Below, piece by piece: positions 33,643-43,106 of a stretch of 64,000 nt of DNA (its first letter is position 1; each line of letters opens with the position of its first letter). The DNA is taken from contig CAZFYG010000004.1 in assembly GCA_964523375.1 (NCBI GenBank), positions 27,480 through 91,479 on the forward strand, read 5' to 3'. This DNA comes from CAJQGY01 sp964523375 (GTDB lineage Bacteria > Pseudomonadota > Gammaproteobacteria > Magnimaribacterales > D2472). Made by a program: the position numbers and the translations under genes. Below the pieces are notes generated by a model. It searched no databases and was not told the origin of the DNA. It was given only the letters and a program-made list of their open reading frames with translations.

Positions 33643-33651
33643 ATTTTTAAT

Positions 33652-34062
33652 TTATTTTGGCTCTGAAGCTAAAGAAATTGCTGTAACTCCAGCCTCTCTT
33701 GCTCCATCCATCACTTTAATTATTGTATCAGCAACTGCTTTTTCATCTGCTTGGATTACAACTGAGCCTTGAGGATTGTCAGCTAACATTTTTACAACGT
33801 TTGCTTTTACTTGTCTCACATCGATTCTTCTTCCATCCATCCAAACCTCACCAGTAGAACCTACAGCTATAAGTATAGCGGCATTTTCTTGAGTCTCAGC
33901 CGTATCAGAATCAGGTCTATTAATCTCAAGACCTGGCTCTTTAATAAAGTTAGCTGTAACGATAAAAAAGATAAGCATGATGAAAACCACATCAAGCATA
34001 GGCGTTAAATTTATTTCACTATCCTCTTCCTTAACTGCTGTTGTTATTGCATTTCTTCTCAT
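33652..34062 (-). CDS. exbD: ExbD/TolR biopolymer transport protein
   Basis: ExbD is the proton-conducting partner of ExbB. The 136-residue protein has the family start with DSEINLTPMLDVVFIMLIFF, in which Asp25 of the single membrane helix (about 22-42) is the expected proton carrier, followed by a periplasmic domain ending GAREAGVTAISLAS. A clear AGGAG precedes its ATG; it lies nine bases after exbB and ten before tonB. Confidence 0.95.
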   Translation of the reverse strand: MRRNAITTAVKEEDSEINLTPMLDVVFIMLIFFIVTANFIKEPGLEINRPDSDTAETQENAAILIAVGSTGEVWMDGRRIDVRQVKANVVKMLADNPQGSVVIQADEKAVADTIIKVMDGAREAGVTAISLASEPK

Positions 34063-34070
34063 AAATACTC

Positions 34071-34601
34071 CTATAGTTCTCTTTTAATTAGATTATTAAG
34101 ATCTGATTCATGTTTCTCACTTGCACTAGTTAAATATATGCTTATAAAAACCCCCGAAAGTGCAACTACCATTCCAGCCATAGTGGGAAGAGTTGCTTTA
34201 GAAACACCTCCTGCCATAGCCCTGGCATCACCACCCCCATTAAAGGCCATTACTTGGAAAACTTCTATCATTCCTGTAACAGTTCCTAAAAGACCAAAAA
34301 GCGGTGCAAGCATTACACACGTTTGTATCATGGTCATATTTTTATTTATTTGTATTTTTGCCTCAGATATTAATTTCTCTCTTATTTGAAGGGCATGCCA
34401 AGATGTTTTATCTTTACGTGTGTTCCACTTTTCAGCAAGAGTCTTCACATAAACATTATGGCCATGTGAGAAATACCATATTCTTTCAAATATCATGCCC
34501 CACATAAAAAATACCAATATAGCAATTAGCCAAAGCACACTTCCGCCAGCTTCCATAAAATCTCTTATGGATGAAAGTGCTTCTACGAGTGCATATGGCA
34601 T
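34071..34601 (-). CDS. exbB: ExbB/TolQ-type proton channel protein (ExbB2)
   Basis: The 176-residue membrane protein has three helices (about 17-36, 100-120 and 138-160) and the MotA/TolQ/ExbB signature CVMLAPLFGLLGTVTGMIEVF near 93-113 (read as two halves, LAPLFGLLGT and VTGMIEVF). It is the short ExbB that pairs with ExbD in TonB2 systems, with an AGGAAG ribosome site. The long relative TtpC-like protein precedes it. Confidence 0.93.
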   Translation of the reverse strand: MPYALVEALSSIRDFMEAGGSVLWLIAILVFFMWGMIFERIWYFSHGHNVYVKTLAEKWNTRKDKTSWHALQIREKLISEAKIQINKNMTMIQTCVMLAPLFGLLGTVTGMIEVFQVMAFNGGGDARAMAGGVSKATLPTMAGMVVALSGVFISIYLTSASEKHESDLNNLIKREL

Positions 34602-34609
34602 TCTACTTC

Positions 34610-35995
34610 CTACTTAGCTTCAGAGTGTTCAGCCAAAATACCTGTACTTTGCTCTTCTAATGTACTAATTATTCCTCTAGCAGATGATGCTGTAAAGGAA
34701 TGAAGAAGAGTTGTTGGTATAGCAACTAACAAACCTAAAACTGTTGTTACAAGAGCCTGGGAAATACCTCCAGCCATAAGCTTTGGATCTCCTGTTCCAT
34801 ATAACGTAATCATTTGGAAAGTAACGATCATACCGGTTACGGTTCCTAGCAAGCCTGCTAGTGGTGCCACAACAGAGATAATCCTAACTGCACCAATCCA
34901 TCTTTCTATAGCTGGTCTTTCTGCCATTATTGCTTCTGCAAGTTTTAGCTCTAAAGTATCAATATCTTTTTCAAAATTATCTTGCCCAACCTTTAAAACT
35001 CTTCCAAGTGGATTTCTTGGATCAGCAGCTTTTGAGCTAGCTTGATTTTTTACAGCCCTAGCAACACCTGCAAGTTCAATAAGTTTATATATAGCTATAA
35101 TAATACCAATAGTACCAACTGCAATAATTGCATATCCTACCTCTCTACCCTGTTGAGCTCTTTCAACTAAAGAAGGAGTTTGTATTAGGTTCGCTAGCAG
35201 ACTGCCTCCAGTAGGACCTGTTGGGTCAATACCAAATTTAACTTGCTCTCCAGATGAAGATGCAGCGATATTTTTAGCAGTTTTTGTAAATCTTCCAGCT
35301 GGCTGTCTAGGCAAGAATGCATACTGGCCCTTAGTAGCTGAATACTCAAGGTATTTACCGTTACATACTGCATTAAATAGACCAACTCTAACAACGTTGC
35401 ATTCTGATGTTGTGCCGTCCGTATCACTTACCATTGTATTGAAACTAACTACTTGACCACTTGCAATCATTTCTCTTTGCAGCTCATACCAAAGACCTTC
35501 TATTTCTCTAATAGTAGGTAGTTCTGTTGTCTCTGACATTTTTCCTGTTAAGTCGTTAAGAAACGCAACCCTTTCTACTCCAAATTGAGCAGAGGTAAGA
35601 GAGCCTCCAAACTGAACTGCAGCCTCTCCAGCTGAACTTTGAAGATGTCCAAATAATTCGACTAAAGAACCAAGTTCTTTTTTATAAGCCTCTTCCTTAA
35701 CTCTTAATGTTTCCTCATTTTTTTTGTAGTCTGCCTCGAGCTTATCAGCAATTTTTTCTTGTCTTACTAATTCTCTTTTCTCGGCAGCCAAAATTGAAGC
35801 CTGCTTATTCTTATTTGAAAGGAATTTTTTTTCTCTATCTGCATTCTCTGATTGCTCTCTTGTTTTTCCTTCTTTTACCAAGGATAGCAAAGCTTCAACA
35901 GTTGTTGGCTCTTCAACAATCACATCATCTTGTGCGAACAAAGATGAAACTAAAGAAAAAACTAGAAAAAACGGAAGTATATTTAAATTTTTCAT
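34610..35995 (-). CDS. Long MotA/TolQ/ExbB protein, TtpC-like
   Basis: The 461-residue protein has a signal peptide (MKNLNILPFF to SSLFAQ, about 22 residues), a long periplasmic region with a coiled coil (about 40-115), a membrane helix near 287-305 and the channel domain with VVAPLAGLLGTVTGMIVTF near 377-395. This layout is that of Vibrio TtpC, needed for TonB2 function. Its ATG overlaps the DUF3450 stop, with a good GGAG site. Confidence 0.92.
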   Translation of the reverse strand: MKNLNILPFFLVFSLVSSLFAQDDVIVEEPTTVEALLSLVKEGKTREQSENADREKKFLSNKNKQASILAAEKRELVRQEKIADKLEADYKKNEETLRVKEEAYKKELGSLVELFGHLQSSAGEAAVQFGGSLTSAQFGVERVAFLNDLTGKMSETTELPTIREIEGLWYELQREMIASGQVVSFNTMVSDTDGTTSECNVVRVGLFNAVCNGKYLEYSATKGQYAFLPRQPAGRFTKTAKNIAASSSGEQVKFGIDPTGPTGGSLLANLIQTPSLVERAQQGREVGYAIIAVGTIGIIIAIYKLIELAGVARAVKNQASSKAADPRNPLGRVLKVGQDNFEKDIDTLELKLAEAIMAERPAIERWIGAVRIISVVAPLAGLLGTVTGMIVTFQMITLYGTGDPKLMAGGISQALVTTVLGLLVAIPTTLLHSFTASSARGIISTLEEQSTGILAEHSEAK

Positions 35996-36783
35996 TATGC
36001 CTCTCCTTTGATTACTGGCATCAACAACATATCTACTGGTGTAAGTTTTTTAGCCATTCTTATGCCGTCTCTGATTGGTTTTGTATAACTTGATGGAAGA
36101 TTTTCCCATTCACCAATTTCATTATTCCAACGACCGCTAGATCTTTCATCTTTAGTCTGATAAAACATTCCCACTCTACCTATAACAAGAATGTTAACTT
36201 CTAGATCGTTATTATTAATAGATATAGTTTGAGGGTATGTGTCAATTTTTCGCCCATACTCTGCTTCGATGTTATAGGCCTCTAGGACTTGTCTTACTTG
36301 CTCGGAAGCAGTTACTTTAGGCTTTGCTAACGATGACCTGACAACATCAATTCTATTCTGCCTTTCTTCTAATCTAAAAGGAGTATCTAGAGATATAAAA
36401 CTCTCAAGGCTTTCAAGCATTCTTTGTGCTAAAGGGGGAATCTGCCTTTGCATAACAACTACTTGTACAAGCTGATCATCAAGTTTATCCATTAGCTCAA
36501 GCTGAGCTTTTATCTGAATTCTTTTTTGTTCGTTATAAACTCTTAAGCCCTCTACTTGCTTAGAGACTGCTTTCCATTCGTTAACAATCTTATCAGTCTG
36601 CCTTTCTGTAGCATCGATTTTATCTTGAGAAGATGCAGATAACTCTTGATTCTCTCTACCAACTTTTAAAACACTTTCCATATTGACTGATGCAGTTGTA
36701 GCATTAGCATTTTCTTCAGAAAACGTGCTTAAAGGCAAAGAAATGATTATGCACAATTGCATAAAAAACAATTTATTTTTCAT
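35995..36783 (-). CDS. DUF3450 periplasmic protein of the TonB2 operon
   Basis: The chosen ATG at 36783 has AGGGAG six bases upstream and gives 262 residues with a signal peptide (MKNKLFFMQL to STFS). The protein is mostly coiled coil (about 30-115), with QRQIPPLAQRMLESLE and DTPFRLEERQNRID in the middle. DUF3450 proteins head TonB2-type operons; the activity is unknown but they are thought to sit in the periplasm with the TtpC-like partner. The promoter region before it contains an 11-base inverted repeat. Confidence 0.88.
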   Translation of the reverse strand: MKNKLFFMQLCIIISLPLSTFSEENANATTASVNMESVLKVGRENQELSASSQDKIDATERQTDKIVNEWKAVSKQVEGLRVYNEQKRIQIKAQLELMDKLDDQLVQVVVMQRQIPPLAQRMLESLESFISLDTPFRLEERQNRIDVVRSSLAKPKVTASEQVRQVLEAYNIEAEYGRKIDTYPQTISINNNDLEVNILVIGRVGMFYQTKDERSSGRWNNEIGEWENLPSSYTKPIRDGIRMAKKLTPVDMLLMPVIKGEA

Positions 36784-36800
36784 TATTGACTCCCTAAAAG

Positions 36801-36836
36801 TTTGCATATAATAACAGTCATAGCTTTATATGCAAA
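36801..36836. repeat. Inverted repeat upstream of the TonB operon
   Basis: TTTGCATATAA (36801-36811) and its exact complement TTATATGCAAA (36826-36836) flank 14 bases. The dyad begins 17 bases before the DUF3450 ATG, ahead of its ribosome site. On the minus strand TTGCAT and TATTAT inside it are 16 bases apart, so the arms may include a promoter; operator or RNA hairpin are both possible. Confidence 0.8.
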
Positions 36837-36888
36837 ATCTATGTGTGACTTTAATATTAAGATTTATAAATGTCATTATTTAAAACAA

Positions 36889-37737
36889 TTATAGCTTTGG
36901 AAATAACATAGGTGTTGATTTCTGATAGGTCTTATATTCTTCTAAATGACCCCATTTCTTATACCCTCTTGATTCAAGCATTCTTACTCCGCTCACATAA
37001 ACTAAAAGTATGTATGTGAAGATGGGTGAGATGAGGGTTATATATTGAAGCCCTTGTAAAGAAGAAAATGACATCAATGCTACGGCTAACCATAGAACTA
37101 TTTCGCCAAAGTAGTTTGGATGTCTTGATTTAGCCCATAAACCAGTGGTAATAAATTTATCTCTATTCTCAGGAATTGCTCTAAATTTTGATTTTTGCTT
37201 ATCAGCAACTATTTCAGTACAAAATCCATATATGAATAAACCAAGGCCTATATAAAATAATGCGTTTACAGAGACGCCTGTATCTGACGAGATAGCTGTT
37301 AAGGCACACATTGAGCATAAAGAGACCCAAAGCCCTTGAAGAGTCCATGTCATAAAAAACTGGGTTGCTGAAGGTTTGATGGTTCTGAACCTCTTATCCT
37401 CTCCATCTTTATGAACTCTCATAAACAAAAAACTTCCAAGCCTTAGCGCCCATAAACTAATGAGAAAGACTAGGGCAATGTTTGCACCATTTAAATTTGA
37501 AAAATTATTAGATGAGAAATACAAAGAAAACCACATTACTGTTAAATAAGTGATGCTGCCCATTAGGTCGTAAAATTTTTCTGTTTGAAATACGTAAGCA
37601 GGGATAAATGCAATCCATTGCATACAAAATGCAATTATTACAGCCTTAACGACCAAATCTAACCCGGTTCCATTTGCTATAAACAATGCGACAAGGAAAA
37701 CAGCTAAGGAGATTAATATATTTATAACTTTATTCAT
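36889..37737 (-). CDS. DUF1295 membrane protein (steroid reductase/ICMT-like)
   Basis: The ATG at 37737 has GGAG upstream and overlaps the peptidase stop (ATGA), giving 282 residues with about eight helices. Typical of DUF1295 are the middle FMRVHKDGEDKRF segment and the C-terminal GLWAKSRHPNYFGEIVLWLAVAL, the part shared with 3-oxo-5-alpha-steroid 4-dehydrogenases and isoprenylcysteine methyltransferases. Substrate unknown; redox work on an isoprenoid or lipid is the usual guess. Confidence 0.87.
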   Translation of the reverse strand: MNKVINILISLAVFLVALFIANGTGLDLVVKAVIIAFCMQWIAFIPAYVFQTEKFYDLMGSITYLTVMWFSLYFSSNNFSNLNGANIALVFLISLWALRLGSFLFMRVHKDGEDKRFRTIKPSATQFFMTWTLQGLWVSLCSMCALTAISSDTGVSVNALFYIGLGLFIYGFCTEIVADKQKSKFRAIPENRDKFITTGLWAKSRHPNYFGEIVLWLAVALMSFSSLQGLQYITLISPIFTYILLVYVSGVRMLESRGYKKWGHLEEYKTYQKSTPMLFPKL

Positions 37738-39554
37738 GATTTGCTCCATCCGCATGATCTATTTTCATTTTGAATATCAAGCCAGTCTTTTAGAGGCTTA
37801 TAATAATTAATTATAGACTGACCACTTAGTTCTTGGGTACCCGTTATTTCTTCAAAAGCATTCTGCCATGGGACGCTATTTCCAAGAGCCATTGTCGATA
37901 TAATTTTATCGCCAGCATCAGTATTCCCATAGATTGAACATTCATGAAGCAGCCCATCAAACCCAGACGAATTACAAAGAGCTTCATGAAATTGATACTG
38001 CATAATTCTAGCAAGATAATATCTAGTATATGGTGTGTTGGCAGGAATATGGTATTTTGCACCTGGGTCAAAGCTCTCACTTGATCTAATATCAGGAGCT
38101 GATATTCCTTGATAGTAGTTTCTCATCTCCCACCAAGAATCATTTAAATCTTCATAAGCTGTCTCGCCTTTAAATACTCCTGCCCTCCATTTATCTAACA
38201 TTAAGGCCCAAGGAACTACCACAACACCCTCTAAGGCCTGTTTCATTAAAAGGCCAATGGCATCATTTTTTGCCTCCTCTGCTTGATCTTGGCTAATAAA
38301 ACCAATTTGTTTTAGGTAATCTGGAGTGATAGAAAGAGTTAATAAGTCACCAAAGGCCTCATGAAAACCATCATTGGCTCCTGACCTGAATAGAGATGGC
38401 AAATGATTGTATGCTTGATAGTAAAAAATATGACCGAGCTCATGGTGAATTGTAGAAAAATCTTCTTCATTTTTTTCGATGCACATCTTAATTCTGAGAT
38501 CATTATTTGCTGGGTCTAAGTTCCATGCAGAAGCATGACAGACAACAGATCTATCAAGTGGCTTAGTAAATAAAGACCTTTCCCAAAATGTTTCCGGTAA
38601 TGATTCAAAGCCAATGGATAAAAAGAAATCCTCAGCTATCTCCACCATCTCTATTTCGCTTAGGTTTTTTTCTAATATTATGTTGGTGACATCATAAGAG
38701 CTATCGCTTGAATCTACCTCATACACAATGTCATATATATTTGACCAAGATTGGCCCCACATATTTCCTAAAAGATGAACAGGAATTGGCCCAGAAATAT
38801 CAACAATATCATCGCCATATTCCTGATTCAACTTATCTCTTACATGGCAATGAAGGGCATCATAAAGAGGCTTAACATCTTCCCACACGCCATCAATACT
38901 TCTTAAAAAATCTTCAGAAGGCATGTCGTACTTGCTGAACCAAAGATCTGATAAGTCTGCAAATCCTAAATCCTGAGCGCCTTGATTTCCTATCTCAACC
39001 ATTCTCATGTATGGATCTTTCATAGCCTTACCCACCTCATGCCACCCTGTCCAAGCTCTTTTTAGCTGATCTGGATTTCTAGAATTATCAATAATAGATT
39101 CAAAACCCTCAAGATCATTACATTCATTCTCAGAATAACAATATTGCCCACTTCCATACGTTGCACTTAATTTTGTTTCTATCTTCGAAAGTTCAGAAGC
39201 AAGGTTTTCATCAAAAGGCGGCGGCATAACAAAGGCTGTTTTGAGAATTTCTAACTTTCTTCTATTTTCCTCAGAAGTGACGACATCATTAAAGGCGCTT
39301 GCATCTTTTGATTTCTGTAAAGCATCTAGAGTACTTCTTTTAGAATAATCAGAAAGCACCATCTGTGAATCATGCGTTATGAAATTTGAGCTTATCCATG
39401 ACGCTGAATAAATAATTGGATTTAAAGCTTCGTTATCCTGTTCTACTTTCTCAAGAAAGCTAATAAGTTCTTCATTTTGTACAGTTTGTTCGCTTGATTT
39501 GCTACAAGAAGTTACAATTGAGAAAGTAATAATAAATATAAATAATTTTTTCAT
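37734..39554 (-). CDS. M2 family (ACE-like) peptidyl-dipeptidase lipoprotein
   Basis: A zinc metallopeptidase like angiotensin-converting enzyme, releasing dipeptides from peptide C-termini. The ATG at 39554 follows GAGG and starts a lipoprotein signal, MKKLFIFIITFSIVTSC, with lipid Cys17. The 606-residue protein has the zinc motif HHELGH and the third ligand in FHEAFGD, with the chloride/substrate region YHIPANTPYTRYYLA further on. It probably acts in the periplasm or at the outer membrane on imported peptides. It overlaps the DUF1295 gene by four bases. Confidence 0.93.
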   Translation of the reverse strand: MKKLFIFIITFSIVTSCSKSSEQTVQNEELISFLEKVEQDNEALNPIIYSASWISSNFITHDSQMVLSDYSKRSTLDALQKSKDASAFNDVVTSEENRRKLEILKTAFVMPPPFDENLASELSKIETKLSATYGSGQYCYSENECNDLEGFESIIDNSRNPDQLKRAWTGWHEVGKAMKDPYMRMVEIGNQGAQDLGFADLSDLWFSKYDMPSEDFLRSIDGVWEDVKPLYDALHCHVRDKLNQEYGDDIVDISGPIPVHLLGNMWGQSWSNIYDIVYEVDSSDSSYDVTNIILEKNLSEIEMVEIAEDFFLSIGFESLPETFWERSLFTKPLDRSVVCHASAWNLDPANNDLRIKMCIEKNEEDFSTIHHELGHIFYYQAYNHLPSLFRSGANDGFHEAFGDLLTLSITPDYLKQIGFISQDQAEEAKNDAIGLLMKQALEGVVVVPWALMLDKWRAGVFKGETAYEDLNDSWWEMRNYYQGISAPDIRSSESFDPGAKYHIPANTPYTRYYLARIMQYQFHEALCNSSGFDGLLHECSIYGNTDAGDKIISTMALGNSVPWQNAFEEITGTQELSGQSIINYYKPLKDWLDIQNENRSCGWSKS

Positions 39555-39587
39555 TCTAATGACCTCTTCAATTAAAATAACATAACT

Positions 39588-40148
39588 ATGAAAATTTCTA
39601 CAAGCCAATTTAAAAATGGAACAAAACTTTTATTAGATGGAGTTCCTTGCTCGATCGTTAACCATGAGTTCCACAAGCCTGGTAAAGGGCAAGCTGTAAT
39701 GAGAGTTAAATATAAAAATCTTATAACTGGCAACACAAATGATAAAACATTTAAATCTGGAGAATCTGTTGAAACTGCAGATATTGATCATAAAGAGATG
39801 GAGTTTTTATACTCTGATGGTAATAGCTGGCATTTTATGGATTCTATTACATATGAGCAGATAGAGATTGGTGCTGAAGTCATGAAAGATGCAAAGAAGT
39901 GGCTTGTAGGTCAAGAAATATGCGAGGTTGTTACTTGGGATGATTTACCTATTTTGGTTGAGCCACCTATATTTGTTGAGCTCACTATATCCAGATCAGA
40001 GCCTGGTGTTAAAGGGGATACTGTTTCGGGAGCAACAAAGCCCGCAGAGCTTGAAACTGGTGTAATTGTTAATGTTCCTTTATTTGTTAATGAGGGCGAA
40101 AAGATCAAGGTCGACACCAGGACTGAGGAATACTCTAGCCGAGCATAG
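39588..40148 (+). CDS. efp: Translation elongation factor P
   Basis: EF-P relieves ribosomes stalled at polyproline. The 186 residues show three OB-like domains. The modified-lysine loop is HEFHKPGKGQA with Lys33, matching E. coli Lys34, so beta-lysylation by EpmA/EpmB is expected, though neither gene is in the window. C-terminal GVIVNVPLFVNEGEKIKVDTR is conserved. Divergent from the peptidase across 33 bases. Confidence 0.97.
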   Translation: MKISTSQFKNGTKLLLDGVPCSIVNHEFHKPGKGQAVMRVKYKNLITGNTNDKTFKSGESVETADIDHKEMEFLYSDGNSWHFMDSITYEQIEIGAEVMKDAKKWLVGQEICEVVTWDDLPILVEPPIFVELTISRSEPGVKGDTVSGATKPAELETGVIVNVPLFVNEGEKIKVDTRTEEYSSRA

Positions 40149-40152
40149 CTTC

Positions 40153-41892
40153 ATGATCAAAGAAATTAATAAGAAAATAGACTCATTTTTTGTAGATTTT
40201 TGCGACATAGCAACGCCAGAGTTAATGAGTATTCAGGCTAAATATACTACGTCAATTACTGATGATCTTTCAAAGGGACACATTACATCAAATGTTTGCA
40301 TGATTGCTGCAGGTATTTTGAAGAAGAATCCGGTTATGCTTTCTAAAGAATTGGCTTCAAATCTTTCTCAATCGTCATTTGTAGAAAGTGCTGAATCAGC
40401 TGGTCCTGGTTTTGTAAATATCAAGCTAACGAGACAAGCATTTATAAGCTCTATAAATATAGCAAATTCTAAACTTAAGGATTATGGGAACAATAGTTTT
40501 GATGCTAAGAAAAAGATTCAAATAGAGTTTGTTTCAGCCAACCCAACTGGTCCACTGCATGTAGGGCATGGAAGAGGAGCTGCTTATGGCGATGCAATTG
40601 GAAGAATTTTAGAAGCTTGCGGTCATGAAGTTCATAAAGAGTATTATGTAAATGATGCGGGGAGACAGATTGACATTCTAACGGCTAGTGTATACCTACG
40701 ACTTGCTGATTTAAAAGATAATCAAATGCTGGAAAGCTCTTATAAAGGCGAGTATATAAAAGAAATTGCGTCTGATTTCAGTGTTAAATTTAGTAAATCT
40801 GATGTTGATATTGGGGGGATATTAAATGATATTTCTGAAAAAGATGCTGAAAAACAAATAGACGAACTTATAGGAAGAATAAAAGCTACATCAAGTTTGT
40901 GGGCAGATGTAAAGAAGCTTGCATTATCTCTTGTGCTCGATTCAATAAAAGACGATCTGCGAGATTTTGATGTTATTCATGATGATTGGTATTTTGAATC
41001 ATCACTAGGCTATCTGTCCGAGGAATCATCGTCAATAAGCTTGGCAATGAAGAAATTAGAAAAAGAGGGCTTAGCATACAGAGAAAATGGAGCCCTGTGG
41101 CTAAATACATCATCTGCAAATGATGATAAAAACAGAGTTTTAATCAGGGAGGATGGTAGGCCGACCTATTTTGCATCTGATGTTGCTTATCATAAGAATA
41201 AAATCGACAGAGGTTTTGATGAGCTTATAAATGTTTGGGGTGCAGACCACCATGGGTATATAAAAAGAATAGAGGCGTCTATAGATGGGCTAGGCTTTAA
41301 CAAAGATAAGCTCAATGTCCAGCTTGTTCAGTTTGCAAACCTTTTTAGAGACGGCAAAAAAGTTAAAATGTCTACACGAAGTGGAGAGTTTTATACCCTA
41401 GCAGATTTAGTAAATGAAATTGGTAAGGATGCTGCAAGGTTTTACTATTTATCTAAACAAGCCGATCAACACCTTGACTTCGATATTGATCTTGCAAAAG
41501 CTGATAATAAAGAAAACATTTTTTATTACATTCAGTATGCACATGCAAGGATTTGCTCTCTACAAGAAAAGTATTTAGAAATAAATGGATCTCTGCCAAC
41601 TTCTGCTGAGCAAATTGAGGCAAATAAGTATATTAAGTGCGATGACATTATTCATGAAGTAAGTAAATTTCCTGGAATAGTCCAGAGATCTGCTAATAGC
41701 CTACAACCACATCTAATAATTTACTTTTTAAAGGACTTCGCTCAATCATTTCATAGTTTTTATAATGACAATCACATTCTTTCTGATACTAAAGAGAATG
41801 CTCAATCAATAATTTTCTGTCTTAATGCTTCAAAGCAAGTTTTGGCAAACGGCCTAAGGCTTTTGGGAATTAAGCCAATTCAAAAAATGTGA
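40153..41892 (+). CDS. argS: Arginyl-tRNA synthetase
   Basis: The class I synthetase charges tRNA-Arg. The start at 40153, four bases after efp, gives 579 residues with the usual N-terminal recognition domain. The HIGH motif reads HVGHGRGAA (in ANPTGPLHVGHGRG near 127-140), and the KMSK region reads KMSTRSG near 405, the ArgS form. WGADHHGYIKR and the C-terminal anticodon-binding domain are present. Longer frames starting upstream would run inside efp and are rejected. Confidence 0.97.
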   Translation: MIKEINKKIDSFFVDFCDIATPELMSIQAKYTTSITDDLSKGHITSNVCMIAAGILKKNPVMLSKELASNLSQSSFVESAESAGPGFVNIKLTRQAFISSINIANSKLKDYGNNSFDAKKKIQIEFVSANPTGPLHVGHGRGAAYGDAIGRILEACGHEVHKEYYVNDAGRQIDILTASVYLRLADLKDNQMLESSYKGEYIKEIASDFSVKFSKSDVDIGGILNDISEKDAEKQIDELIGRIKATSSLWADVKKLALSLVLDSIKDDLRDFDVIHDDWYFESSLGYLSEESSSISLAMKKLEKEGLAYRENGALWLNTSSANDDKNRVLIREDGRPTYFASDVAYHKNKIDRGFDELINVWGADHHGYIKRIEASIDGLGFNKDKLNVQLVQFANLFRDGKKVKMSTRSGEFYTLADLVNEIGKDAARFYYLSKQADQHLDFDIDLAKADNKENIFYYIQYAHARICSLQEKYLEINGSLPTSAEQIEANKYIKCDDIIHEVSKFPGIVQRSANSLQPHLIIYFLKDFAQSFHSFYNDNHILSDTKENAQSIIFCLNASKQVLANGLRLLGIKPIQKM

Positions 41893-41898
41893 TCTAGC

Positions 41899-42432
41899 GT
41901 GAAAGATTATGCAAAGAGAAGAACTCAGGCAACGAAGAAAAATTTAAAGAGCAGGCCTTCATTTAAAGCAAGGCATAGTCAGGAAAAAGTTATACCTAAT
42001 AGTCAATTGATGATTTTGCTAGCACTTGCATTTTTAAGTGCATTTACATCCCTTTATTACTTTAATACAGATATAAAGATTTTTGAGCCAAGAGAGGTAA
42101 GCAATGAAATAGAATTTAACTTTCCAATAAGGCTTCAAGAAAATGAAATATTGATTGAAATTGATGAAAGTATGAAGAACATTTCATGCACATATTATTT
42201 ACAAGTTGAAACATACGGAAGGAAAGAATTTGCAAAAGAAACACTTAAAGATGTTATGGATGACGGGGAGGCAAGTATCGATGAGGTTAATAGTGTTGCT
42301 AGGCCTGGAAAAATATTTTATCGGGTCCTTATGGGCCCCTATGAAAACAGGTCAGCTGTAAATAATTCACGAGAGAGAATAGCAAAGAAAGGATACTCAC
42401 CCCTAGTAAGGCAATCATGCATCACGAAATAG
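41899..42432 (+). CDS. SPOR-domain cell division protein, FtsN-like
   Basis: The 177-residue protein has a basic cytoplasmic start (KDYAKRRTQATKKNLKSR), one membrane helix (about 41-57) and a C-terminal SPOR peptidoglycan-binding domain (about 100-175: YYLQVETYG, YRVLMGPYENRSAVNNSRERI). The layout matches FtsN or DedD; position next to argS matches the FtsN-like gene of pseudomonads. The linker is short. GTG start; it overlaps yggS by 16 bases. Confidence 0.88.
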   Translation: MKDYAKRRTQATKKNLKSRPSFKARHSQEKVIPNSQLMILLALAFLSAFTSLYYFNTDIKIFEPREVSNEIEFNFPIRLQENEILIEIDESMKNISCTYYLQVETYGRKEFAKETLKDVMDDGEASIDEVNSVARPGKIFYRVLMGPYENRSAVNNSRERIAKKGYSPLVRQSCITK

Positions 42433-43106
42433 AAAAAAATATACATAACTTGCTCGAAAGTATTTCTAATCACAGCAAGAAAAGCGAATTTAATACTAAA
42501 AATATAATAGCTGTTTCTAAAAAAAAATCATTTGAAGATATAAAGATAGCCTACTCGTATGGATTGAGGAATTTTGGAGAAAATTATGCGCAAGAGCTTG
42601 AGAAAAAGAATGTATTAAATGAAAAAGAGGGTCTTGATTTAAAATGGCATTTTATTGGGCCTATTCAAACAAATAAAATTAGAAGTATTGCGAAATGTGC
42701 AGCCTGGGTTCATTCTGTGAGCAGAAAAAAGGAAGTCGATATTTTGAATAAGGAATGTATTTTAGAAAATAAAATAATGGATATTCTTGTTCAGGTAAAT
42801 ATTTCTAACGAAATGACGAAAAGTGGCTTATTGCCAGAAGAATTATTAGATTTTTCTGAATACGTTGTTGAAGAAAAGAAAAATCTTTCACTTCGAGGCA
42901 TGATGGTAATGCCTGCCCTTAACGAAGAATCATCTGAAAGAGTCAAAGTATTCAATCAATGCAAAGAGCTTCATCAGACATTAACAAATAAATACCCATT
43001 CGCTAATATAATATCTATGGGGACTACGTCTGATTATCTAGATGCTATTGATTGTGGCTCTAGCATGATTAGAATAGGTGAATTAATTTTTGGTAAAAGA
43101 TCATAA
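42417..43106 (+). CDS. yggS: PLP homeostasis protein YggS
   Basis: A PLP-binding TIM-barrel protein that keeps pyridoxal phosphate and amino-acid pools in balance. The 229 residues contain NIIAVSKKKSFEDI near 30-43 (PLP lysine in AVSKK), NFGENYAQE near 54-62, WHFIGPIQTNK near 77-87, SMGTTSDYLDAIDCGS near 200-215 and IRIGELIFG at the end. It heads yggS-proC-yggT, as in many gammaproteobacteria. Confidence 0.95.
   Translation: MHHEIEKNIHNLLESISNHSKKSEFNTKNIIAVSKKKSFEDIKIAYSYGLRNFGENYAQELEKKNVLNEKEGLDLKWHFIGPIQTNKIRSIAKCAAWVHSVSRKKEVDILNKECILENKIMDILVQVNISNEMTKSGLLPEELLDFSEYVVEEKKNLSLRGMMVMPALNEESSERVKVFNQCKELHQTLTNKYPFANIISMGTTSDYLDAIDCGSSMIRIGELIFGKRS

Noticed and set aside
33005..33772. Plus-strand frames across tonB and exbD.
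   Set aside because: Antisense to recognised TonB and ExbD genes; no recognisable domain.
40066..40152. Longer N-terminus for ArgS beginning inside efp.
   Set aside because: The extra residues do not resemble ArgS, and the ATG at 40153 gives the standard N-terminus.
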